A stretch of 8,334 nt of DNA from an uncultured Ruminococcus sp. (GCA_902803035.1 CADCON010000201.1:1-8334), one strand, 5' to 3'. Shown: positions 1 through 5,668, numbered from the stretch's first letter. The notes: generated by a model from the sequence alone, not told the origin. Program-made: numbers and translations.

Positions 1-25
1 GGTTCAAATCCAGCTCCCGCAACCA
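1..25 (+). tRNA. tRNA 3' end (partial), probably initiator tRNA-Met
   Basis: The window opens inside a tRNA gene. The last two bases of the T-stem 5' side, the T-loop TTCAAAT, the T-stem 3' side CCAGC, the acceptor 3' strand TCCCGCA, discriminator A and an encoded CCA are all present. The acceptor 3' strand ends in A at position 72. That would give the C1-A72 mismatch typical of bacterial initiator tRNA if the missing 5' end is CGCGGGA. A normal tRNA starting with TGCGGGA is the alternative, and it cannot be excluded because the anticodon is outside the window. Encoded CCA is common in Bacillota. That it is a tRNA is very likely; the fMet identity is an inference. Confidence 0.85.
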
Positions 26-35
26 CGTATTTTAG

Positions 36-68
36 GCACTTCCGAGGTTTTCGGAGGTGCTTTTTTCT
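36..68 (+). terminator. intrinsic terminator of the tRNA transcript
   Basis: A 10-bp stem (36-45 paired with 51-60, one G-T wobble) with a 5-base loop is followed directly by six T residues at 61-66. It lies 10 bases after the tRNA CCA and has the right orientation to end that transcript. Confidence 0.85.
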
Positions 69-254
69 TGCCAAAAACAGGCTCATTATCAATTCATTGT
101 CAACAATTTCAAAACAAGAGAGCGGCGGCATTGCTGCATGGTGTTGTCTCTGAATGGATGGGCTGAAATATCAAGTGTCAATCAAAAGGGGAAATTCCCG
201 TCAATTGTACACGAAAGAGCAAAGAAAAATGGAATACTTCCCACAATAAAATTC

Positions 255-288
255 GGTCCTGCCGTGGTCTTATCACCGCGGCAGGACC
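255..288. terminator. likely (possibly bidirectional) terminator hairpin
   Basis: A 14-bp stem (255-268 with 275-288, one wobble) closes a 6-base loop. Reading right to left it is followed by GAATTTTATT, and reading left to right by ATTTATTTCATT. Both tails are U-rich but interrupted. It would be the first good stop for the minus-strand VirD4-like transcript, about 290 nt past the stop codon, and could also catch read-through from the tRNA side. Confidence 0.55.
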
Positions 289-339
289 ATTTATTTCATT
301 GTACTCTTTTCTTTTCTGCCATTTTTTGATAGCCGCACA

Positions 340-414
340 GGGATACGCCGCATAAGGCTTCGCAGCCATCGGATTCCGCCTTGGCGAGGGCGGGATCCGA
401 TGGAGCGGCGTCCC
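340..414. repeat. large two-part inverted repeat / structured element
   Basis: An inner 14-bp stem (367-380 with 389-402, one wobble, 8-base loop) sits inside an outer stem. The outer stem pairs GGGA and CGCCGC (340-351, with a TA bulge) to GCGGCG and TCCC (405-414). A 15-base linker on one side separates the two stems. Neither flank carries a clean T-run at the stem base, so it does not look like a simple terminator. It resembles an intergenic repeat element or a structured 3' UTR. A single copy is seen in this window. Confidence 0.5.
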
Positions 415-579
415 CATCCGATTCACGCACGGATCAATCTCTTTGTAATGTCAGCGGCGGGCCGCGCTGTTATTGCTCTTTTTTCCTTCGCAACGGATCA
501 ATGGCAGAATGGCGAAGGCTTATCGGCGGCCGTGATCGGAATAAGCTGTTGCCCGGGGCATTTCTGACGGATGCGGGCA

Positions 580-2268
580 TCAGTTGGTTTCATCGTCGTT
601 TGGATTGTCATCTTCCTCCCCTTCGGGGTCAAAGATCTGGTTGAAACGGTTCAGGATGTTTTCCGGAAGGCTGTACAGTTTCGGCTCTTCAAAAGGCGGA
701 TAGTGCGGAACGCTGTCGCCTGTCGCGCTATAGGAAGACGCTCTTGGCGCGGAAGCGGAGGAACTGCTTTCCGTAGCCGGTTTACCGAACCGGCATTCAG
801 GATCATTGAGCCATTCGAGTCTGTCGAAGAGCTTGGATAATTCAAAGAACGGCGTCTTCCGGGCGCGGTCGGGCAGCACGACCGGCGGATAATCGGCGGG
901 GTTAAAATCATACTCCGAGATGTCCGCGAGTCTGGTGATGAAGGGATAGCACGATCCGAGAAGGATCAGTGCTTCGCCTTTCTCCTTATTCTGAAGCCTT
1001 TGCAGGCGGGAGGGTGAAATGAGATACTGATCGTACTTATCCTTGCCGCAGAGATCCGCCATTCTTTGGAGAAGCGGCAGTTCACGGGAATTGAGGAAAA
1101 TGGTATTGCCCATATTGCCGAGAATGGTTTCCGCGTCATCCTCATAGGTCGCTTTGAGCTGGTGCATACTCTGGAGGAGGAGGGTGAAGCGGATATTGCG
1201 GGAGCGCGCCGCGGTAATCGCGGAGGGGAAATCCTTGATCTTTGGAAGCTGCGCGAACTCGTCGAGAATGAAGTTGACCCGCTTCCTCAGTCTGCGTTCC
1301 GGAAGGGACGTGGCGTACGAGATGAGAATGGAGTATGCCTGATGGACGAAATTGGAAATCAGCATGGAGTAGGTGGTCTTTTCGTCCGGTGTGATGAGGT
1401 ACAGAATGGACTTCTCTTCCCCGAATGATTTGATATCCAGATCGGAGCCTGAGAAAAGATCGGTGATATTCGGCTGCGCGGTGAAGAGCCTGAGCTTGCT
1501 GTCGAAGGTGGAAATGATGCAGGTGCGGGTTCTATCCGGCGTGGTGAAGACCGAATTGAGGTTGGAGTAGGTGAAGGAATCCCTTCTCAGCTTTCTGGTG
1601 ATTTCCACAAGAGGCCCTTCTCCGTCCATATTCAGACCCGCGCTTCTCAGGTAGACCAGCGATTTGATGGTGGCTTCCTCAAGGTCAGCGCAGAAAAGAA
1701 GGACGTCGCAGAGTCCCATTCCCAGACGCATTGCCATGTCGTCCCAGTAGCGGTCCACCTTGCTGTATTCGCCGAACACATCGTCTATAAAGTCGTTGAT
1801 AAGCTCGCGCGCGCCGTCAAGGTTGTTCTCCTCGTGAAGCAGCCGCCACGGTTCGTGGAAGGGATTCCAACGATGGGAATGATTGGGGTCGCGGAGGTTG
1901 AGTACGTAGATCTTGTACCCCATCTGCTGCGCGTACCCGCTTGTCAGGTCATAGATCTCGCCCTTGAAGTCAGTGACGATCATGGATTCCCCCGACTTGA
2001 TATGAAGCAGCGTCTGGGGGAACACGATGTTGCGGCTTTTCTTGGAGCCGCTCTGACCAATGGCGATAGAATGATTGTCGCTGGTGTCGATCCATACGGT
2101 CTTGCCGTCGCTGATGCAGGGCAGGCCGGCGGCTTCGATTTCAGGGCTGTCAAAGCTGACCTTGGTCAGACAGCGCTTGATTTCGGATTCCTCGGCCCAC
2201 CGTGAGTCGGCGTCGAGATTGTCGTACTTGGAATAGTAGGAATCGTAGATCCTATTTGTTCCTGCCAT
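580..2268 (-). CDS. VirD4/TraG-like P-loop ATPase, soluble, altered Walker A
   Basis: This is a 562-residue homologue of type IV secretion coupling proteins, ATPases that bring DNA or protein substrates to a secretion channel. The family match rests on the N-terminal SRWAEESEI, a P-loop at residues 71-78 (GQSGSKKS), the post-P-loop block MIVTDFKGE (96-104) with RWNPF (133-137), the Walker B FILDEFAQLP (333-342), and SRNIRFTLLLQS (356-367), a typical VirD4/TraG signature. Three features are odd. Residue 76 is K where Walker A has G. There is no N-terminal membrane segment, unlike most VirD4 proteins, so it is predicted cytosolic. The C-terminus has a Ser/Ala-rich linker (about 498-516) and a very acidic tail (549-560). 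The start at 2268 follows GGGAGGTGG; an in-frame start at 2331 would lie inside the upstream gene. Its start overlaps the stop of the gene before it. Family membership is secure, but its substrate and role are unknown. Confidence 0.9.
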   Translation of the reverse strand: MAGTNRIYDSYYSKYDNLDADSRWAEESEIKRCLTKVSFDSPEIEAAGLPCISDGKTVWIDTSDNHSIAIGQSGSKKSRNIVFPQTLLHIKSGESMIVTDFKGEIYDLTSGYAQQMGYKIYVLNLRDPNHSHRWNPFHEPWRLLHEENNLDGARELINDFIDDVFGEYSKVDRYWDDMAMRLGMGLCDVLLFCADLEEATIKSLVYLRSAGLNMDGEGPLVEITRKLRRDSFTYSNLNSVFTTPDRTRTCIISTFDSKLRLFTAQPNITDLFSGSDLDIKSFGEEKSILYLITPDEKTTYSMLISNFVHQAYSILISYATSLPERRLRKRVNFILDEFAQLPKIKDFPSAITAARSRNIRFTLLLQSMHQLKATYEDDAETILGNMGNTIFLNSRELPLLQRMADLCGKDKYDQYLISPSRLQRLQNKEKGEALILLGSCYPFITRLADISEYDFNPADYPPVVLPDRARKTPFFELSKLFDRLEWLNDPECRFGKPATESSSSASAPRASSYSATGDSVPHYPPFEEPKLYSLPENILNRFNQIFDPEGEEDDNPNDDETN

Positions 2269-3071
2269 CAGAATCCACCTCCCGTAAACCCCATTGTGAT
2301 TTCCGCGTCGTCTATGCAGGACTTGACCCATTCGCTGTCACAGGAGAACGCGTCGAGGTGGTTGGCGGATACCTCTTCGATGTCGCCGATTTCCGCGAGG
2401 ATCGCCGCGCTGAGGCTTTCGATCTGGCGGATGCCGGCGAAATGCTTCTGGGCGGAGAGGGTGGAAATGGAATCGGCGAGAAGCTGGCGCGCGTCGTCGG
2501 TGAGGTGGTGACCGGTGGCGTCGAGCTTCTCCTCGACGATCTTGGTGAGGGCCTCCACTGTGGGGGAAGTGGCGTCCGCCGTCACGGTGAACATCCACTT
2601 GTTGGTCTCCTTCTTGAGCGCGTCGGCAACGTGAGGTTCGTTGCAGGTGACGCTGAGAATGAAGAAAATGCAGTCGGAGAAATCATGTACGAAGGCGAGA
2701 AGCGCAGAGAGCTTCGGCTCGTCTACGTGCTCGGTCCATTCGGTGAGGTCGATTCTCACTACGCCGGAGAAGTCATTTCTGTAACCGGCGTGTCTGTGCA
2801 TACACTTGAGCATGAGGGAGAAGGAAGGAAAATCCTTACCTTCGGAATACTCGAGCCTGAAATTGAGCCAGCGTCTGTCACCAGTGAAGGCGATGCAGCC
2901 GGCCTGTTCAAGCTCGTCGCAGATACCGTTCATGATGTACTCGAGTTCAACCGACTCGGGATTGGTAACCACGAGGGGCGGAATGGCGTCGCGACAGGGA
3001 ATGTTGCGGAAAATGGTCTTAAGGCCCTCCTTGACTTCGGGTATGATAGATGCAGCGTCAAAGTTCAACAT
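2268..3071 (-). CDS. hypothetical protein, probable degenerate AAA+ domain
   Basis: This 267-residue protein has no family I can name with certainty. Its order of secondary-structure-like blocks resembles a CbxX-type AAA+ domain whose catalytic residues are gone. PPLVVTNPESVELEYIM (31-47) sits where a P-loop and its helix would be but lacks GKT/S. VVRIDLTEW (104-112) sits at the Walker B position with DL instead of DE. IFFILSVTCNE (135-145) fits the sensor-1 strand. Residues 160-229 look like the second sensor region and helical lid. No signal peptide or membrane segment is seen. The start at 3071 follows AAAAGGAGAGAG about 5 bases away. It is the first gene after a good promoter, and its TGA shares its A with the ATG of the VirD4-like gene, so the two products are probably made together and may form a complex. 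That it is a gene is nearly certain; the AAA+ reading is inference. Confidence 0.85.
   Translation of the reverse strand: MLNFDAASIIPEVKEGLKTIFRNIPCRDAIPPLVVTNPESVELEYIMNGICDELEQAGCIAFTGDRRWLNFRLEYSEGKDFPSFSLMLKCMHRHAGYRNDFSGVVRIDLTEWTEHVDEPKLSALLAFVHDFSDCIFFILSVTCNEPHVADALKKETNKWMFTVTADATSPTVEALTKIVEEKLDATGHHLTDDARQLLADSISTLSAQKHFAGIRQIESLSAAILAEIGDIEEVSANHLDAFSCDSEWVKSCIDDAEITMGFTGGGF
2275..2283 (-). promoter_or_regulatory. ribosome binding site deciding the VirD4-like start
   Basis: On the minus strand this reads GGGAGGTGG, about 9 bases from its GGAGG core to the ATG at 2268. It lies within the last codons of the upstream gene and supports 2268 over the longer in-frame start at 2331. With the TGATG stop-start overlap it implies translational coupling. 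Confidence 0.8.
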
Positions 3072-3375
3072 TTTTCTCTCTCCTTTTCTTGATTGATTCA
3101 GTCTTTTTCTGACTTCCTGCGGTACATCTGAAGTCTATTATAAGCATACCAGATGGATACCGCGGTGTAAACGAGTTGGTTCGTAAATGTCTTCTTTCTG
3201 TGTGTTGGCTGTGGTTCCCTTTGTTGATGATGAATCGTTCTGCTCGTTATCCATCGGCTCAACATCCTATTCTTTTGATACTGTCCTGCTCTTGTCACAT
3301 CGCCCCGGAGAGGAATGGAGGGAGGGAGAGAAGAGTGCCAGGGTGAAATCCGGGCGCGGCGTGATCACAGGGAAT
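3072..3375. other. intergenic region with promoter and a possible decayed small ORF
   Basis: Besides the promoter at 3137-3171 this stretch holds no convincing gene. Two overlapping minus-strand frames are protein-like in different halves. From an ATG at 3253, after a weak AGGAT, one reads MDNEQNDSSSTKGTTANT and stops in the TATAAT box near 3139. Another, ending at 3098, carries NQLVYTAVSIWYAYNRL followed by a basic tail, 26 bases before the next start. One frameshift would join them into a small protein with an acidic N-terminus and a semi-hydrophobic segment. The stretch 3299-3375 shows nothing I recognise. Confidence 0.35.
3137..3171 (-). promoter_or_regulatory. sigma-70-type promoter for the AAA+-like / VirD4-like pair
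   Basis: On the minus strand TTTACA (3166-3171, 5 of 6 consensus) lies 17 bases from TATGCT (3143-3148). A perfect TATAAT follows directly (3137-3142) and could act as an overlapping alternative -10, though without a good -35. Transcription would start near 3130-3136, giving a leader of about 60 nt. A 6-bp stem (3111-3116 with 3130-3135) would form at or next to the 5' end of the RNA. Confidence 0.7.
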
Positions 3376-3426
3376 AAGTAAAAGCGCACCCGCGTTAGAA
3401 GCGTGCAGCTTCAAACGCGAATGCGC
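3376..3426 (-). terminator. intrinsic terminator after the TIR-like ORF
   Basis: A stepped hairpin has three 5-bp helices: 3384-3388 with 3422-3426, 3392-3396 with 3414-3418, and 3398-3402 with 3408-3412, separated by small internal loops. On the minus strand it is followed by TTTTACTTATT. It lies 37 bases past the stop codon at 3463, in the right orientation to end the unit that starts near 4144. Confidence 0.65.
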
Positions 3427-3462
3427 CGATGACAGGTTAATTTGGCAGCTTGAGCCAGAATA

Positions 3463-4032
3463 TCATGCCGCGTACGCGCCGGAACGCATACGTGTGACAG
3501 CCGGGGGAAAGGGGACGTAAACAGCCCCTGATCCGGCGTGCGGCGGCCGATATCCTGAAATGCGCGGCGAAGGGGTAAGGGGGATTCCCGCCCTCCGGAA
3601 ATGACGGAAAGCGCGGGAATAATGAGCAAAACCCTTCCGCAGCGGCACTTCACCGCTGTGAATGACCTTGATCGGCGATGCATATGGAATGGTGGAAAGA
3701 CCTGCCTTCTCTGAAGTCGGCAAGTTTAATAGATTTCCGAAATTGGGTGCACTGAATGACCCGGTTGCTGCCGGACGGGATAGAGTTCCGAAATTGGGTG
3801 CACTGAATGATCCGGTTGCTGCCGGACGGGATAGAACGGCTGCTTTGAAGGAAGAAACGGACGGCTTGTTCAGGCGCACCGATAGTTCTGTCTTTGAATC
3901 ACGCAGGAGCAATTCAAGAGAGAAGCTGATTTTCTCAGACAGGAGCGAATGCGCTGTCTTGGATGAAGGACGGCGATAAGAAATGAATACTTCGCTGCGT
4001 CCGCTTATGAAATTGTAGGTCAGTTGACTCAT
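3463..4032 (-). CDS. doubtful ORF, TIR-like N-terminus and 17-residue tandem repeats
   Basis: This 189-codon ORF has a promoter upstream and a terminator downstream, and starts after GGACGGAG with a short 4-base gap to the ATG at 4032. Residues 14-21 (EVFISYRR) match TIR box 1, and the next stretch (PSSKTAHSLLSEKI) fits the first TIR helix. After about residue 35 no TIR strand or box 2/3 follows in this frame, and the other two minus frames meet stops quickly. Residues 67-83 and 84-100 are the same 17-residue repeat (LSRPAATGSFSAPNFG plus T or N). The rest is rich in Ser, Pro, Arg and Ala, which is typical of non-coding reading. It may be a TIR gene cut short by a rearrangement, a novel small protein, or a transcribed non-coding RNA. 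I favour the first weakly. A start at 4062 lacks a ribosome site. Confidence 0.4.
   Translation of the reverse strand: MSQLTYNFISGRSEVFISYRRPSSKTAHSLLSEKISFSLELLLRDSKTELSVRLNKPSVSSFKAAVLSRPAATGSFSAPNFGTLSRPAATGSFSAPNFGNLLNLPTSEKAGLSTIPYASPIKVIHSGEVPLRKGFAHYSRAFRHFRRAGIPLTPSPRISGYRPPHAGSGAVYVPFPPAVTRMRSGAYAA
3729..3835. repeat. two-copy 51-bp tandem direct repeat
   Basis: Two copies (about 3735-3785 and 3786-3835) are identical except for the base before CCGGTTGC (C versus T) and the junction base. A six-base ATAGAN motif recurs at 3729, 3780 and 3831, marking the period. Because 51 is divisible by 3, frames on both strands stay open. Within each unit CCGG, six bases, CCGG can form a small hairpin. 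Confidence 0.9.
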
Positions 4033-4036
4033 TTTT

Positions 4037-4044
4037 CTCCGTCC
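4037..4044 (-). promoter_or_regulatory. ribosome binding site of the TIR-like ORF
   Basis: On the minus strand GGACGGAG stands 4 bases before the ATG at 4032. The spacing is short but usable. It favours 4032 over the in-frame ATG at 4062, which has no purine-rich site before it. Confidence 0.5.
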
Positions 4045-4144
4045 TTTCGTCGGAATTTGCATTAAAAGACCGATTTGCGAATTGGCAAAACAAGGCGGCC
4101 AATAGCTGAAAAGAATGCCGCTTTTGAAGGAAGTCTTTCAATGT
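4045..4144 (-). promoter_or_regulatory. leader RNA with mutually exclusive stems
   Basis: Between the predicted start of transcription and the ribosome site, at least three stems compete for the same bases: GCGGC with GCCGC (4095-4099 with 4117-4121), ATTGGC with GCCAAT (4081-4086 with 4098-4103), and TTTGC with GCAAA (4074-4078 with 4085-4089). A fourth, independent stem pairs 4124-4128 with 4137-4141. The stems are short (5-6 bp), so chance is possible. I recognise no known riboswitch. Confidence 0.3.
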
Positions 4145-4150
4145 ACAGCT

Positions 4151-4179
4151 ATTATATCATATAACTTTTCAGAATGCAA
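4151..4179 (-). promoter_or_regulatory. extended -10 promoter for the TIR-like ORF
   Basis: On the minus strand TGATATAAT contains a perfect TATAAT (4151-4156) with the extended TGn (4157-4159). A weak -35 TTGCAT (4174-4179) sits 17 bases upstream. The very AT-rich DNA further upstream (4180-4300) could act as an UP element. Transcription should begin near 4144. Confidence 0.7.
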
Positions 4180-4300
4180 GCCATTTTTTTCCAAAAATCA
4201 ATTTTTATGAGAAAAATTAATTTACAGTTTTTTAACAAAACTGACAGGTTTGTAATAATTATGACCAAAAATCAATGAATAATTTTCATTATATTTGCCT
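4180..4300. promoter_or_regulatory. AT-rich island with operator-like palindrome and direct repeat
   Basis: This stretch is strikingly AT-rich against GC-balanced neighbours. It holds a perfect 7-bp inverted repeat, CAGTTTT and AAAACTG around a 5-base spacer (4225-4243), about 45 bases upstream of the -35 box at 4174-4179. It also holds a 12-base direct repeat CCAAAAATCAAT (4191-4202 and 4265-4276). Both are plausible protein-binding sites for control of the promoter at 4151-4179, but no regulator gene is in view. Confidence 0.4.
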
Positions 4301-4360
4301 GCGTAAACAAGCGGAGGCACCTTCAATCGGGCGATTCCGCGATCATTGGCAGTGGGTAAC

Positions 4361-4403
4361 AAAAAGAAACAGCCGCATCAGAACATATCAATACGGCTGT
4401 TTC
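4361..4403 (-). terminator. intrinsic terminator of the ter cluster
   Basis: A perfect 10-bp stem GAAACAGCCG with CGGCTGTTTC (4366-4375 with 4394-4403), extendable inward by weaker pairs, is followed on the minus strand by five T residues (4365-4361). It lies 31 bases past the stop codon of the last ter gene. Confidence 0.9.
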
Positions 4404-4433
4404 TGTTACATATTTATGTGGTCAAAGAAAGGC

Positions 4434-5660
4434 TCAGGCGTTGACGCCGAAGCTGCGGCAGAGCTGCTGGAGGGATTCCGTATAGCCTGAGCCGACGGGA
4501 TTGATTTTCCACTCGCCTTTATAGCGGTAGATTTCGAGCGCGACGACGGCTTTTTCCATGACGAGATGGGTCATCTCAAACCGGAAGTACTCTTTATCTC
4601 CGCCGAAGAAGCGGATGGAGGGAGAAACAATTTTGGAGAAATTCTGCGTCGGATGGCTGCCATAAATGGCAAAGCATACCGCAATGCGCGTCACAGCCTG
4701 CGAAGCTTTGCCCGTTTCAACCGTGACCATCGGCTTCTTGTCGGCATATCCCGTCACAATGGATTGGTCGGCGGATGCGGGGTTATTGAAGAAAATCAGG
4801 TCTTTGTCGCCCGCTACCTTGCCGTTTTCGCCGAGGGCGAAGCAGTAGCAGTTGACGTCGATGTCAGGCGACGCCTTGGCAAAATCGAAGAGGAAGCGCA
4901 GCTTTGGCGATTTCATTTCAGACGCAAAGATCCGCTGTCCCCGCTGAAGCAGGCGCACGGATGGATCCGCGGGCTTCGGAACGGGCTGCGCGGGGCGGGG
5001 CTGCGGCGGGGTCTGTCTGGCGGGCGCGGGAGGGGGCTGCGGCGGCGCGGGAAGCGACGCGGAGCGTAACGGCGCGTCTTTCATGGCTGCCCCTGTGATA
5101 TAGATTCTTCTTGCCACCGTTGTCTGTACCATCAGCTCGCCGTAGAGCCTGGATTGATGCCGAAGCGGTTCCGTGGTCAGCAGGATATGATTCTTGCCGG
5201 CGACGAGAGCGGAAGGGGTGACGCTGATACCATTCACAAGCAGCCGCAGCGACGCGGCGGACGGAGCGTCGATCGTGAGCAGAAAGGAATTGCTTTTTTC
5301 AGCGGCGAAATAACCGAGATCGACGACCGGCGACAGATTCCAAGCTTCGGATTCGCCCGCAATGCCCACAACGCGGCCCCTTACTTCGATATTCAGGAGC
5401 TTCGTAGCCGGATCCATGGATTGGATAGCAATCTGGAGGTCTTCCGGCGTTGTTTCGTCTGTTATCTCGACACGGAGATTCTTCAATGTCACATCGACCG
5501 ACTTGACGGAAATCACAGGACCGGCGGCGCACAAAACCGTGGAGCCGTTCCCGTCGATCACGCACGGGCGGTCGATGACCAAAGGCCCTTCGTATTCTCC
5601 GGGCGTCAGTTTAATGACGTTCCCGCTCGCTTTTTTGAATTCCTCCTGCATTTTAGTCAT
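4434..5660 (-). CDS. beta-helix-like region fused to a degenerate TerD domain
   Basis: This 408-residue protein has four visible parts. Residues 15-65 (VIKLTPGEYEGPLVID, then a GNGSTV turn and VDVTLKNLRVE) look like the start of a right-handed parallel beta-helix of the NosD/pectate-lyase type. Residues 90-195 look beta-rich and are unassigned. Residues 201-233 are a Pro/Ala/Gln-rich linker. Residues 235-408 are a TerD-type domain: QRGQRI, DIDVNCYCF at the first acidic site, and the family C-terminus IYRYKGEWKINPVGSG. The second acidic loop found in the neighbouring TerD proteins (GDNLTG then GDDE) is missing, so calcium binding there is doubtful. In this respect it is closer to TerA N-terminal domains. 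No signal peptide or membrane segment is seen. It is the last gene of the ter cluster, 115 bases after the previous stop and 31 bases before a terminator. ATG 5660 has AAGGGG 8 bases away; GTG 5669 overlaps that site. Confidence 0.85.
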   Translation of the reverse strand: MTKMQEEFKKASGNVIKLTPGEYEGPLVIDRPCVIDGNGSTVLCAAGPVISVKSVDVTLKNLRVEITDETTPEDLQIAIQSMDPATKLLNIEVRGRVVGIAGESEAWNLSPVVDLGYFAAEKSNSFLLTIDAPSAASLRLLVNGISVTPSALVAGKNHILLTTEPLRHQSRLYGELMVQTTVARRIYITGAAMKDAPLRSASLPAPPQPPPAPARQTPPQPRPAQPVPKPADPSVRLLQRGQRIFASEMKSPKLRFLFDFAKASPDIDVNCYCFALGENGKVAGDKDLIFFNNPASADQSIVTGYADKKPMVTVETGKASQAVTRIAVCFAIYGSHPTQNFSKIVSPSIRFFGGDKEYFRFEMTHLVMEKAVVALEIYRYKGEWKINPVGSGYTESLQQLCRSFGVNA

Positions 5661-5668
5661 AGCTTTCA

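Larger units (their letters stand above)
69..579. other. gene-free, hairpin-rich intergenic region
   Basis: No ORF here has both a ribosome site and protein-like composition. The stretch lies between the convergent ends of the tRNA unit (plus) and the VirD4-like gene (minus). It contains a 14-bp hairpin at 255-288, a large two-part hairpin at 340-414, a 5-bp hairpin at 416-434, a GC-rich 5-bp palindromic hairpin at 452-469 followed at 478-484 by a T-run, a 7-bp stem pairing 485-491 with 512-518, and a 6-bp stem pairing 518-523 with 541-546. Such density suits a structured 3' UTR of the VirD4-like transcript or remnants of repeat elements. I see no clear promoter. Confidence 0.6.

Noticed and set aside
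57..426. Short frames between the tRNA terminator and the hairpins (57-329 plus, 178-426 minus)
   Set aside because: They run through terminator and hairpin sequence, lack ribosome sites and have no recognisable protein character.
452..484. GC-rich hairpin followed by a T-run, resembling a plus-strand terminator
   Set aside because: The T-run begins several bases after the short 5-bp stem and no plus-strand gene needs it. Kept only as part of the hairpin-rich region.
2202..3092. Plus-strand open frame of 296 codons opposite the AAA+-like gene
   Set aside because: The minus-strand gene has a promoter, ribosome site and coupled downstream gene. The plus frame has none and resembles a shadow translation.
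3729..3835. Possible CRISPR array
   Set aside because: The two units are directly adjacent with no unique spacers, and no cas gene is nearby. It is a tandem duplication.
3662..3979. Plus-strand frame of 105 codons through the 51-bp repeats, looking charged and protein-like
   Set aside because: No Shine-Dalgarno or promoter precedes it. Both strands stay open because the repeat is a multiple of three. The promoter, ribosome site and terminator here all point to the minus strand.
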